64,000 nucleotides of DNA from Brachyspira murdochii DSM 12563 (lineage in GTDB: Bacteria > Spirochaetota > Brachyspiria > Brachyspirales > Brachyspiraceae): the NCBI RefSeq assembly GCF_000092845.1, contig NC_014150.1:248001-312000 (forward strand). The letters are read 5' to 3'. The notes beneath the pieces are model-generated. The model ran no database searches, was not told the DNA's origin, and was given only the letters and a program-made list of their open reading frames with translations. Position 1 is the first letter of the stretch. Every line of letters begins with the position of its first letter. The position numbers and the translations under genes are program-made. This document shows, one piece after another, positions 28,520 to 39,065 of the stretch.

Positions 28520-29038
28520 TTATGATAAACTGCCTATCATAGCCTTTTTTTCCCAATTAATATCAGAGGCAGTAGGATAAGGAAATGCTGACCATTTTAT
28601 ATTTTTTTTAGCTACCCATACTTCTTTAGTCTGAAAAACTCCGTTAATTTTCATCCAGTTATTAAGTTTAGTATAATATGAGGCTTTATAAGCATAGGTA
28701 TAATATAATTTATTATTTTCAACAATATATCCTTCCATAAAAGTAACTTTTACAGAAGGATATCCTGAAAAAACTAACATAAATTTATTTAAATAATCAG
28801 TATTACTGTAAACGGCCATATTATCACATTTTGCCTTTACAAAATTTAACTTTTTTTTGCCGCCTATAATTAATTCAGCATCTTCTTTAAATAAATAGCT
28901 TTTATCAGCATCTTTAACTGTCTTATTCTGCACCAATCTAACCCAAGCATTATCATAAGATATTACGCTTTTATGATTAATGAAAAATAAAACTATAAGA
29001 ACTAATAATATAACTAATATAATAAAAACATACTGCAT
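28520..29038 (-). CDS. Membrane-anchored protein, paralogue of the upstream gene
   Basis: A 172-residue protein of unknown function, with one N-terminal membrane helix directly after the start (MQYVFIILVILLVLIVLFF). Its C-terminal 80 residues repeat the plan of the gene at 29047-29577: VTFMEGYIVENNKLYY, KLNNWMKINGVF, EVWVAKKNIKWSAFPYP, DINWEKK. The ATG at 29038 is preferred. A longer frame opens at 29083, but that overlaps the upstream gene by 37 nt and puts 15 polar residues before the helix. The pair is likely one operon and a tandem duplication. Confidence 0.65.
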   Translation of the reverse strand: MQYVFIILVILLVLIVLFFINHKSVISYDNAWVRLVQNKTVKDADKSYLFKEDAELIIGGKKKLNFVKAKCDNMAVYSNTDYLNKFMLVFSGYPSVKVTFMEGYIVENNKLYYTYAYKASYYTKLNNWMKINGVFQTKEVWVAKKNIKWSAFPYPTASDINWEKKAMIGSLS

Positions 29039-29046
29039 TATATTAT

Positions 29047-29577
29047 TTAATACAATTCTCCAGCATATTCTCCCTCTGCCCAATTCACATCTTCAGGCTG
29101 AGGTACTGGATATGAACCCCAATCAGCATCAGAATTCGCTACCCATCTTTCATTAGTGTAAACCGAATTAGATTTTTTCCATGAATCCAATTTTCCCTGA
29201 TAGCTTCTTATATATTTTGAGTATCTCATTATTTTGCCGCCCTCTATAGAATAACCTTCTACAAGATTAACTCCCAAAGCTGGAGCATTATCATAAAACA
29301 TAGATATAGGAACCTGATGAGTATAGTATGCATGAGTATCAGATCTTGCCCCCATAAACTTATACATTTTTATCAAAAACATAGGCGATTTTCCAGATAC
29401 CAATTCTAAATCACCTCCCGGTCTTCCTTCATATAAAGCACCTCTCATATCTATTGTTTTTCTAAATATAAAATTAGCCCAGTTCTTTGAATAATCACTA
29501 TCTTTAGTTATATTTTGTGCATTTAATAAATTAAAACAAAGTACAAACAATGATATTAAGATAATTATTTTCTTCAT
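29047..29577 (-). CDS. Secreted protein of unknown function (paralogous pair)
   Basis: A 176-residue exported protein with signal peptide MKKIIILISLFVLCFNLLNA. The mature part carries NWANFIFRKTIDMRGALYEG and the block shared with the downstream gene: VNLVEGYSIEGGKIMRY, KLDSWKKSNSVY, ERWVANSDADWGSYPVP, DVNWAEGEY. The recurring Trp-rich C-terminus suggests a small conserved domain that I do not recognise. An AGGAGAT leader precedes the ATG. It ends 8 nt before its paralogue. Confidence 0.65.
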   Translation of the reverse strand: MKKIIILISLFVLCFNLLNAQNITKDSDYSKNWANFIFRKTIDMRGALYEGRPGGDLELVSGKSPMFLIKMYKFMGARSDTHAYYTHQVPISMFYDNAPALGVNLVEGYSIEGGKIMRYSKYIRSYQGKLDSWKKSNSVYTNERWVANSDADWGSYPVPQPEDVNWAEGEYAGELY

Positions 29578-29806
29578 AATATAAATATCTCCTATTATTT
29601 ATATAATAAATAAATCAAATTAATTATATAAAAGTAAAAAATTTATTTTATTTTTAATATTATCGACAACCGTATATTTTTTCATAATATATTTTGAATA
29701 ATTATTTCATATAAAAAATAAATCGCAAGTACGAATAGACTTAATTTTAAATGTTCTTAATTACTAGATAAAAAATTATAAGATTAATAATTTAGATAAT
29801 TAGGTT

Positions 29807-30394
29807 TTATTCTGAAAACACTCTCTGCATAATTATGTCGGATATATATACAGCCAAATCTTCTACCGATATAAAGCAGTCATTTAAAATCCAATCCGTA
29901 AGAACAGATATGAATGCTCCCGAATAAAAACTGCCCATTATTCTTACAACATTTTCCTTATCCGGTCTTATCGTTTTGAAATCCTTTATACCCTCGATTA
30001 CATAAGAGGCTAAATATTCTCTCAATATTTTAGTAATACTTCCGTCTTTATTATTTTGAAATATTATTTTTAAATATTTCCTATTTAGATAAAAATATTG
30101 AAGTATTTTTTCCATTATATCAACATGTTCATCTTTTAATTTATTTTCTATTTTGTATCTATTTAGGTCTTCTAAAAACTTGGCTTCATATTCATCTAAT
30201 TTTGATTTTAATAGTTCATATTTATCATTATAATAAGTATAAAAAGTACTTCTGTGCATATTAGCTTTCGCACAAATATCAATTACTCTAATATCTTCAA
30301 AAGGTTTTTCCTCTAATAAAAGACCTAGTGAATCTTCGAGTATTTTTTTTGTCTTTTTTACTCTAGCATTATTTTTATTTGAACTATTTTTCAT
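29807..30394 (-). CDS. TetR family transcriptional regulator
   Basis: A 195-residue repressor-type protein. The N-terminal helix-turn-helix (about residues 14-62) reads IRVIDICAKANMHRSTFYTYY, a textbook TetR recognition region. The C-terminal helical ligand-binding domain resembles TetR_C of DhaS/YcnC-like members. It is divergent from an RND transporter. Its own predicted promoter overlaps a long inverted repeat (30442-30487), so autorepression and control of the pump are the likely roles. Confidence 0.9.
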   Translation of the reverse strand: MKNSSNKNNARVKKTKKILEDSLGLLLEEKPFEDIRVIDICAKANMHRSTFYTYYNDKYELLKSKLDEYEAKFLEDLNRYKIENKLKDEHVDIMEKILQYFYLNRKYLKIIFQNNKDGSITKILREYLASYVIEGIKDFKTIRPDKENVVRIMGSFYSGAFISVLTDWILNDCFISVEDLAVYISDIIMQRVFSE

Positions 30395-30441
30395 ACATTA
30401 GCTTCCTAATCTAAATAAAAAAAATAATATTACTTAATGAA

Positions 30442-30494
30442 TTTGCCAATATTATTGATAATAATTATTATATTATAATATTGCAAAATGTAAA
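30442..30494 (-). promoter_or_regulatory. TetR gene promoter overlapped by inverted-repeat operator
   Basis: The left arm TTTGCCAATATTAT (30442-30455) and right arm ATAATATTGCAAA (30475-30487) are inverted repeats with a single extra C and a 19-nt AT-rich spacer. On the minus strand TTTACA (30494-30489), a 16-nt spacer and TATAAT (30472-30467) form a promoter for the TetR gene, and the right arm covers its spacer. The start codon is about 70 nt downstream. Binding by the TetR protein is inferred, not shown. Confidence 0.6.
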
Positions 30495-30709
30495 CTGTTA
30501 ATATAACAATAATAAATAATAATCATAAAAAAATTTACTATAAAAACAATTATAATGAACACTATAATATTTATGTCTATTAATTAATACAAATTAATAC
30601 TATATTTCATACATAAAATAAATTATTATATAATATTTTTTATTATATAGATAAATTTATATTAAAATTTACTATACTATAATATATATATATTTTTAGG
30701 ATAAAACAT

Positions 30710-33700
30710 ATGAAACAATTAATATACTTCTTTGCAAGCAACAGAATGCTTGTAAACATTATCATATTTGTCTCTATTATGATAGGTTTATATTCATACT
30801 ATAACATCGATAAAGAATCATTTCCTTCTACAGATTTGGAATTAATGATTTTGCAAGTTGTATACCCTGGTGCCTCTCCATTAGATGTTGAACAAAATGC
30901 CGTTATACAAATAGAAGACCAATTAAGAAGTATATCTGGAATAGATGAGTTTACATCCATAATAACAGAAAATGCAGCTATAATATTTGTACAGCTTGAT
31001 ATGGAAATAGATACAAGCAAAGCTAAAGATGATATTTTCAGAAAAATGCAAAGTGTACCGGATATGGCAGAAGAAGTTGAAACTATAGAAATAACCGATA
31101 TAAACCCAAAACTTACACCAATATATAATATAGGTGTGCATTTTAAAAAAGGATTTGAAGGCGATGAAAAAGTCTTATATGATTTTAGTAAAGAATTAGA
31201 GAGACAATTAAAATATGTTGATGGGGTTGCTGATATAACCGTGCAGGGAAGAACAGACCCTGAAGTAAAAATACTTGCTGACCCAAAAAAGCTGCAGGAA
31301 TATTATATTTCTTTAACTGATATAGTAAACTCTCTTTCTGCAAGAAACATAAGAGCTACAAGCGGGGATTTTAAAAAACCTCTTTATGAAGATTTAGCAG
31401 AAAATGAAGAAGAAAAAACAATAGTAACAATGGGACAATTTGAAAACCCTATAGAAGCTACTAATGTTGTAGTGCGTTCTACATTTAATGGTCAAAGGGT
31501 AAGAATACAAGATTTGGCGAAAGTAAATAGAGATTTTGTTGAAAAGTCCATATATGTAAGAATAAACAGCGTAGCAGGATATTCTCTAAACATACAAAAA
31601 AAAGAAAATGCTGATATAGTAAAAACTACAGAAAATATTAATAATTTCTTAAAAAATAATCAAAACATCATACCAGAAAATGTAGAAGTTACTACTATGG
31701 GTGAAACTTCAAGAATGGTATTAGCTCTAACAAATGTGGCAGCAAGCAATTTAATATTTGGATTTATTATAATATTAATAGTGCTTTTAATATTTTTGGA
31801 TTTTAAGAGTGCATTATTTACAAGCATAGGTATGATAGTTGTTATATTCATCACTTTCTCATATATTAATTTTTCTGATTTAACTTTTAATATAATATCG
31901 CTTGCTGGTATAATTACTGTTATAGGTATGGTTGTTGATAATAGTATAGTAGTATGCGAAAACATATACGATTTTCAAAAAGCTGGAAAAACCGGACTTG
32001 AAGGAACAGTTGAAGCTGTGAGAGATGTAGTAAGCCCTATAATGGTTGCTACTATGACTACTGTTGTGGCTTTTATGCCTATGCTTCTTACTAAAGATGT
32101 TGTAGGAAAACTTATAGCACCTTTTCCTAAAGTGGTGGTTGTAGCTTTGATTGCTAGTTTATTTCAGGCTATATTTTTACTTCCTAATAATCTGCAGGAT
32201 AAAACTAATAAAAACTTGAAATTCCTAAAAAAAATAAAAAATCCTCTGGACTTTGATAAAGAAAAATTATTTAATGCTATGAAAAATCCTTTTAATAAGG
32301 CATTAAAAACTTTATTAAAATTCAGATATTTAGTAGTTTTATTTTTTATAGTGCTTTTAATATTTTCATTTTTCTTAGCTAAAGAAAGTCTTAAAAAATT
32401 TATACTTATATATGATACAAGTTCAGACAGTATAATGATAAATATTGACTCTGGTATAGGAAACTCTATTAATAATACTATGAAATACGTTGAACAAATA
32501 GAGAATATTATATACAAGTCAGTTGATGATAAAAACTTAATAGCAGTTAATAGTGTTGTAGGAAAACAGGTTAATCAAAATATAGTTGATATTTCAGAAG
32601 AATCAGCAAACCTAGCAGGTATAACAGTTTATCTTATACCATCTACAGAAAGAAAAAAGACAGCTTATGATATAATGGACGATATAAACAGAGAACTAGA
32701 AAAAACAAGTTTAAGAGAAGAATTAGATGCTTTAATGGTATCAGTAAAACTTCCTATGGACCCCGGAAAAGCTGTAGATATAAAAATAGTTGGAAATGAC
32801 CTAGAGCAAACTAGAAAAGTAAGAGATGAAGTAAAATCATATTTACTTAGCTTAAACGGAGTAATTAACTATTATGATGACGATAAAGCAGGTAAAAATG
32901 AACTTAGAGTATTATTTGATTATGATGAAATAGCACAGCTTGGTATGAATGTAGCTAATGTAGCAAATGAACTTAGAACTGCATACAGCGGAACAGTAGC
33001 AACATCAATACAGGAACTTGATTATAAATTAGACTTCAGGGTACAGTTAGACAGAAATTATATATTTGATACTAATGTACTTAATAATCTAGTCATACCA
33101 AATACATATAACAGACTTTTATATTTAAAAAATGTGGCAAATATAGTTGAAACTAATGGCGTATCTTCTATTAGGCACTATAATGGTCAGAGATGTATTA
33201 CAATCAATGCAGACTTAGTGCAGGGACAAAATACTTCTATACAAGTAATGTTTGCTGTACAAAATAAGTTTAAAGATATTTCTCAAAGATACCCAGGTAT
33301 AATAATAGGTTTTGGAGGAGAAGCTGACCAAACTGTAGGAGCTTTGGACGGACTTACTGTTACACTTTTAATAGCAATAGTTTTAATATATTTAATATTA
33401 TTACTTCAGTTTAAAAAATTTGTTCAGCCTTTAATGATAATGTTTTTAATACCTTTTACATTAACAGGAGTATTCATAGCATTTTATCTCCATGGCATGC
33501 CTATGTCGTTTATAGGCTTTATAGGAATTGTAGGATTATGCGGAGTGCTTGTTAATGACGGTATCATAATGATAGATTTGATAAATAAAATCATAGAATC
33601 TGGAAAAACTGATGCAGAAGCATTAAGCAACCCAAAAAAATTCGCATTCAGCTCAATAGCAGAAGGTGCTACTCAAAGACTTCTTCCTATATTTTTAACC

Positions 33701-33883
33701 ACAGTAACAACAGTAGGCGGTCTTCTTCCAACAGTTTACGGCATAGGAGGACGTGCTGATTTGATAGTACCTATAGTTATGAGTTTGGCTTACGGGCTTA
33801 TATTCTCTACTCTCATAACATTGATATTTTTGCCTTGTGTGTTTATGATAGCTTTTGATTTAAGACTTATAAAATTAAAATGA
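30710..33883 (+). CDS. RND family efflux transporter permease
   Basis: A 1057-residue AcrB/MexB-type inner-membrane permease with the usual duplicated layout: helix 1 (residues 10-30), a periplasmic porter loop (to about 340), helices 2-7, a second porter loop and helices 8-12 ending near 1050. In helix 4 the AcrB proton-relay Asp pair is Asp410-Asn411 (GMVVDNSIVV), so the second Asp is replaced. No membrane fusion protein or TolC-like gene is adjacent, which is unusual for multidrug pumps; lipid or lipoprotein-type substrates are an alternative. A divergent TetR gene suggests drug or metabolite induction. Confidence 0.92.
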   Translation: MKQLIYFFASNRMLVNIIIFVSIMIGLYSYYNIDKESFPSTDLELMILQVVYPGASPLDVEQNAVIQIEDQLRSISGIDEFTSIITENAAIIFVQLDMEIDTSKAKDDIFRKMQSVPDMAEEVETIEITDINPKLTPIYNIGVHFKKGFEGDEKVLYDFSKELERQLKYVDGVADITVQGRTDPEVKILADPKKLQEYYISLTDIVNSLSARNIRATSGDFKKPLYEDLAENEEEKTIVTMGQFENPIEATNVVVRSTFNGQRVRIQDLAKVNRDFVEKSIYVRINSVAGYSLNIQKKENADIVKTTENINNFLKNNQNIIPENVEVTTMGETSRMVLALTNVAASNLIFGFIIILIVLLIFLDFKSALFTSIGMIVVIFITFSYINFSDLTFNIISLAGIITVIGMVVDNSIVVCENIYDFQKAGKTGLEGTVEAVRDVVSPIMVATMTTVVAFMPMLLTKDVVGKLIAPFPKVVVVALIASLFQAIFLLPNNLQDKTNKNLKFLKKIKNPLDFDKEKLFNAMKNPFNKALKTLLKFRYLVVLFFIVLLIFSFFLAKESLKKFILIYDTSSDSIMINIDSGIGNSINNTMKYVEQIENIIYKSVDDKNLIAVNSVVGKQVNQNIVDISEESANLAGITVYLIPSTERKKTAYDIMDDINRELEKTSLREELDALMVSVKLPMDPGKAVDIKIVGNDLEQTRKVRDEVKSYLLSLNGVINYYDDDKAGKNELRVLFDYDEIAQLGMNVANVANELRTAYSGTVATSIQELDYKLDFRVQLDRNYIFDTNVLNNLVIPNTYNRLLYLKNVANIVETNGVSSIRHYNGQRCITINADLVQGQNTSIQVMFAVQNKFKDISQRYPGIIIGFGGEADQTVGALDGLTVTLLIAIVLIYLILLLQFKKFVQPLMIMFLIPFTLTGVFIAFYLHGMPMSFIGFIGIVGLCGVLVNDGIIMIDLINKIIESGKTDAEALSNPKKFAFSSIAEGATQRLLPIFLTTVTTVGGLLPTVYGIGGRADLIVPIVMSLAYGLIFSTLITLIFLPCVFMIAFDLRLIKLK

Positions 33884-33943
33884 TTATACAAATACAAATA
33901 AAAAATACAATTTTATTCTTTATTTTATTTGCATTAATTATGG

Positions 33944-34087
33944 ACTTGTTTTAAAAGTACTAGAGAAGATTAACCGTAAAATTATAAAATATAATGTTTT
34001 ATATATTGTCAAGTTATTATAAAAATATGCAGTCTTTATATTTTATATGAATGCCAATTAATAAACAAAATTAGTTTTTAAACAAGT
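33944..34087. repeat. Decayed repeat element with inverted ends (copy B)
   Basis: ACTTGTTTTAAAA on the left mirrors TTTTTAAACAAGT on the right. The interior carries AATATAATGTTTTATAT (33988-34004) and AAATATGCAG, both shared with the reverse complement of copy A at 5212-5436. This copy is 144 bp and lacks the coding remnant. It lies in the 334-nt gap between the RND and groEL genes; the rest of that gap is the groEL terminator and AT-rich sequence. Confidence 0.55.
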
Positions 34088-34135
34088 ATTATGTGCTGAA
34101 TTTAATATTTTTAATTAATATATAAATTAGTTAAA

Positions 34136-34170
34136 ATAAAAACCCCAGTATATAATACTGAGGTTTTATT
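34136..34170 (-). terminator. groEL terminator
   Basis: On the minus strand AAAACCTCAGTAT pairs with an ACTGGGGTTTT arm, followed by TATTTT, about 50 nt past the groEL stop. Confidence 0.8.
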
Positions 34171-34217
34171 TTTATATATAAAAATTATTATTTTACATAA
34201 AAATGTATTAATTATTA

Positions 34218-35882
<1,665 letters not shown>

Positions 35883-35983
35883 TTATTAGCATTATTAAAC
35901 TTTTAAAATTATTTAGTTTTAAAATTGTAAAAATTATACATTAAAAAATAAATATTTTCAAGTATGCAGATGTATTAATTAGG

Positions 35984-36021
35984 CGAAAAAAAAGCACTGA
36001 TATGCTTAATATCAATGCTTT
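35984..36021 (-). terminator. rpsU terminator
   Basis: On the minus strand AAAGCATTGATAT pairs with ATATCAGTGCTTT (one T-G wobble) with a TAAGC loop, then a run of eight T. It lies 19 nt past the rpsU stop. Confidence 0.85.
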
Positions 36022-36040
36022 AGTAAAAATAACAGATAAA

Positions 36041-36250
36041 TTACAGCAAACCTAATCTGCGTTCTTTTTTGATTTTTCTTTTCATTCTCTTAAGAGCTTT
36101 TTCTCTTTGAAGTTTTTTCTCAAGAGAAGGTTTTTTATAGAACTGTTTCTCTTTAAGGTCTTGTAAAATACCTTCATTTTCACAAGCTCTGCGGAATCTT
36201 TTAATAACGCTCTCTACTGGTTCGCCTTCATTAGCGAATACTCTTACCAA
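36041..36250 (-). CDS. rpsU: Small ribosomal subunit protein bS21
   Basis: A 69-residue, highly basic protein of the 30S platform near the anti-Shine-Dalgarno end of 16S rRNA. It shows the family start (VRVFANEGEPVESVIKRFRR) and the Arg/Lys-rich C-terminus. It follows two Met tRNA genes on the same strand, the nearer ending 29 nt upstream, so tRNAs and rpsU may share a transcript. A tight terminator follows. Confidence 0.95.
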   Translation of the reverse strand: MVRVFANEGEPVESVIKRFRRACENEGILQDLKEKQFYKKPSLEKKLQREKALKRMKRKIKKERRLGLL

Positions 36251-36279
36251 TTAACTCACCTGCCTTTTTATAAAGTTAT

Positions 36280-36353
36280 TAGCGGCGAAGGGACTTGAAC
36301 CCCTGACACTGCGGATATGAGCCGCATGCTCTAACCACCTGAGCCACGCCGCC
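36280..36353 (-). tRNA. tRNA-Met (CAT), probably elongator
   Basis: A 74-nt cloverleaf on the minus strand. Acceptor GGCGGCG/CGCCGCT (first pair G-T), D stem GCTC/GAGC, anticodon stem TGCGG/CCGCA with loop CTCATAT (anticodon CAT), T stem AGGGG/CCCTT with loop TTCAAGT. CCA is not encoded. The anticodon arm resembles spirochaete elongator Met tRNA; a lysidine-modified Ile tRNA is the alternative. Confidence 0.9.
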
Positions 36354-36384
36354 AAAAAAATAATAAGCCTATATTTTCGGCTAT

Positions 36385-36457
36385 TAGCGGGGGCAGGACT
36401 TGAACCTACGGCCTTTGGGTTATGAGCCCAACGAGCTACCAACTGCTCCACCCCGCG
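36385..36457 (-). tRNA. Initiator tRNA-fMet (CAT)
   Basis: A 73-nt cloverleaf on the minus strand. Acceptor CGCGGGG/CCCCGCT leaves the first pair C1-T72 unpaired, the initiator hallmark. The anticodon stem TTGGG/CCCAA has three G-C pairs next to loop CTCATAA. T arm GTAGG/CCTGC with TTCAAGT. CCA is not encoded. It lies 31 nt upstream of the elongator tRNA. Confidence 0.95.
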
Positions 36458-36512
36458 GTATTTAATAAATATTGAAACTAATATACACTTTTTTTAAAAA
36501 ATGTCAAGTATT

Positions 36513-37448
36513 TTATATAAACTTATTTAAAAACTCTTCAGGTTTTAACGCTTCTCCAGACTCAAACAAGTTTATTATGTATTTATTGATGAATATTTTT
36601 TCTTTTTTTAATTTGCTCTCAATAAATAAACCTTCGCTTTTTAATCTAGATAATAATCTTGCAGCTTTATCTCTTTTCCAATCAAACATATTCATTAAAT
36701 CTATTATCCTAATATAAGGTGTTATAAATATCATGTAAAATACACTAGAATCAGCTAATTTCTTGAAATTTTTATTTTGCAAAAGTTTATCTCTTAATAC
36801 TTTTAAATTACTATGCACAAAACTTATAGTATCAACAGCATACAAACATATACCGCGTAAAAACTGCAAATACTTTATTATAGACTCTTTATTAGAACTT
36901 TCATTCATACTCATTTCAAAAAACTGATAAGGATAGAGTATTGGCTTATCTAATAATTTTAATTTGTATGAATAAATATTAAAAACAACTCTGCATATTA
37001 TAAAACAGCTCTGATAATCTTTAACATACTCATAAGATATTTTTTGATAAACAAGCAATTTTAATAAGGGATCTAAATCTATATTGTCTACATAAGATAT
37101 TTCTTCATCATAGCTTCTATCAATTTTAATTTCTCTCTCTTCAAGTCTGCTTACTATCTTTGAAAAAACTTCTGAATTATAATCACTTTGTATAAAATCT
37201 TTTAATATCGAAAACTCTTTATACTTGGAATGATATTCTTCCAATATGCTATATGATATCATCGCTATATCTTTAAACTCACAATTATTTGAAGGATTTA
37301 ATATTAATGATAATATACTTAAAAGATACTCCGAATTTTTTAAAGATATACAAGACATTCTAAAATCATAATAAGAATGCCAAGTTTTAGACAATTCTTT
37401 GAGCACATTTACATCATCAAACATCTCTATATTAAATTTATTATTCAT
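36513..37448 (-). CDS. Unknown helical protein with C-terminal winged helix
   Basis: A 311-residue cytoplasmic protein. Most is predicted helical. The last 60 residues (IRIIDLMNMFDWKRDKAARLL then LKSEGLF) look like a winged helix similar to those that end Fic-type proteins, but the Fic motif HxFx(D/E)GNGR is absent. It is preceded by another unknown helical gene 53 nt upstream (37502-38392), likely one operon. DNA binding is possible; no function is assigned. Confidence 0.55.
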   Translation of the reverse strand: MNNKFNIEMFDDVNVLKELSKTWHSYYDFRMSCISLKNSEYLLSILSLILNPSNNCEFKDIAMISYSILEEYHSKYKEFSILKDFIQSDYNSEVFSKIVSRLEEREIKIDRSYDEEISYVDNIDLDPLLKLLVYQKISYEYVKDYQSCFIICRVVFNIYSYKLKLLDKPILYPYQFFEMSMNESSNKESIIKYLQFLRGICLYAVDTISFVHSNLKVLRDKLLQNKNFKKLADSSVFYMIFITPYIRIIDLMNMFDWKRDKAARLLSRLKSEGLFIESKLKKEKIFINKYIINLFESGEALKPEEFLNKFI

Positions 37449-37501
37449 ATGCGTATATTAACACAATAATGCTTATATATCAATACATATTTTTATAGAA
37501 C

Positions 37502-38392
37502 TTATATACTGCTGAGTTTTTTTATTGCCTTTTCTATAGCTTCCATTTTAGCCTCATATTTATTAATATCTTCTATTCTGTTTATACCATCACATGCCTG
37601 CCACAATGAAATTAGAGCAACATAATCTTCTGCTTTATCATCTATATTATAATTATCAAAATGATATGTTATGCCAGAGAGAACACATTCAAAATCTGTA
37701 ATAACAGCATCATACATCTTTTCAGCTCTTTCAAAATCTTCTATTTCCTCAAAACATAAAGCGGTCTTTATCATGTCAGGACCAACTAAACCTCTGTAAT
37801 TAGCCATAACATTGCAGGTAATATAACTTTTATAATACATCACTTCTGCCCTAGACCTAGCATCTCCTGCTATCTCTGAAAAATCGGAAAGAACATCTAA
37901 TATAGATCTGTATATAGAGGAGGTTATAACTATACTTACTCTATTAATGGATGCCGTATTTTTAAAACTCGATACTATATTATGAGATATTTTTGAAATA
38001 AGTTCATATATTCTTTTTACTAATATATTAAGCTCTTCTCTATACCCTCCGAAATAAAAAGCATATATAAATCTTACAAAGTCGCCGTATAATAATGCAT
38101 TATTTGCTGTTAAATTAAAATCTATATTATCTATGCCGTTTATATCTTTATTATCAATTAAATTTTTTATAACTTTAATAACACTTCCGTCATCTTCATA
38201 ATGAAGTTTTGAATTTTCTGAGGTAAATAATTCCAAAGCATTTAATTTTCTTTTTCCGTTAAACTCTCTTATATAAGAATTCAATGTAGATTTTGCCAAA
38301 AAAGTATTTCCTACGGATAACGGCTTTAATATATCAGAATATTCTCCGTTAAATAACTCATTTACTAAATGTTTTATCTCTTTGCTGTCCAT
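37502..38392 (-). CDS. Unknown helical protein
   Basis: A 296-residue protein without signal peptide or membrane segments. It is almost all helical, with a TPR-like stretch near the C-terminus (CFEEIEDFERAEKMYDAVITDFE). No family is recognised. It is the first gene of a probable pair with the winged-helix gene at 36513-37448 and follows a long AT-rich gap. Confidence 0.5.
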   Translation of the reverse strand: MDSKEIKHLVNELFNGEYSDILKPLSVGNTFLAKSTLNSYIREFNGKRKLNALELFTSENSKLHYEDDGSVIKVIKNLIDNKDINGIDNIDFNLTANNALLYGDFVRFIYAFYFGGYREELNILVKRIYELISKISHNIVSSFKNTASINRVSIVITSSIYRSILDVLSDFSEIAGDARSRAEVMYYKSYITCNVMANYRGLVGPDMIKTALCFEEIEDFERAEKMYDAVITDFECVLSGITYHFDNYNIDDKAEDYVALISLWQACDGINRIEDINKYEAKMEAIEKAIKKLSSI

Positions 38393-39065
38393 ACAAAAAT
38401 AACCTCATAAATATATCATATATATATTATACAATATATTAATAAATAATAATATAGTAAATAACAACAAAATAAAATATTCAAGTAAGTTATATTGTAA
38501 CTATGTGAAATTATAAAAATAAAATTTTAATGTTATTATGATAATAAACGCAAAATTTAAAATTACCATTTACAAAAAATAAATATTTTGCTAATTTCTG
38601 CTAAATAACATATAGATAAATAATTATAATTGCTCAAAAACAAAAACATATTTTATTTTTAATATCTGGAGCTTTCACAGTCATGCCAGTGCAAAATTCT
38701 TTTACCAAAAGTTATGCATGCCGCTAATCAGTATACGTCTGAAGTAAGTACCGTAGGTATGGAAGAAACTTTGGCAAAGCCGCAATAAAAAATCTGATAA
38801 TTTCATACAAAGTACATCAGTTGAGAAAATAAAATTGTTCTAGTATATAAATTTTTGTGAATAAAGAAGAAAAATAAAAATTAACAGTCTAAAAAATTTT
38901 CAATAATTTTAAATAATAAAGATAATAACTATTTTATAAATGCAATACAAAAAACATTTATAAATTAATTAAGTTAATTTATAAATTCTAATCGTTTAGT
39001 GCATAAAACACTTTACTGTGTATAACTGTACATAAATAAAAAATTAAACAGATTTAATAATAAAA
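38393..39065. other. Intergenic region with a degenerate repeat
   Basis: A 673-nt gap without a gene. At about 38640-38720 a CATATTTTATTTTTAAT stretch and a less AT-rich block (GCCAGTGCAAAATTCTTTTACC) resemble 61050-61110. At 38725-38790 a GC-richer block includes TTTGGCAAAGCC and a reading YTSEVSTVGMEETLAKPQ followed by stop, perhaps another fragment. The rest is AT-rich with no visible signal. Confidence 0.4.

Noticed and set aside
29039-29083. Longer start for the membrane-anchored paralogue
   Set aside because: It overlaps the upstream gene by 37 nt and puts a charged stretch before the membrane helix; the downstream ATG starts at the helix.
36251-36451. Protein-coding frame across the tRNA region
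   Set aside because: It lies over two complete tRNA genes on the same strand; the translation is only the tRNA sequence read as codons.
36280-36457. tRNA-linked integration site
   Set aside because: No integrase gene, no partial tRNA copy and no cargo region were found beside the tRNAs.
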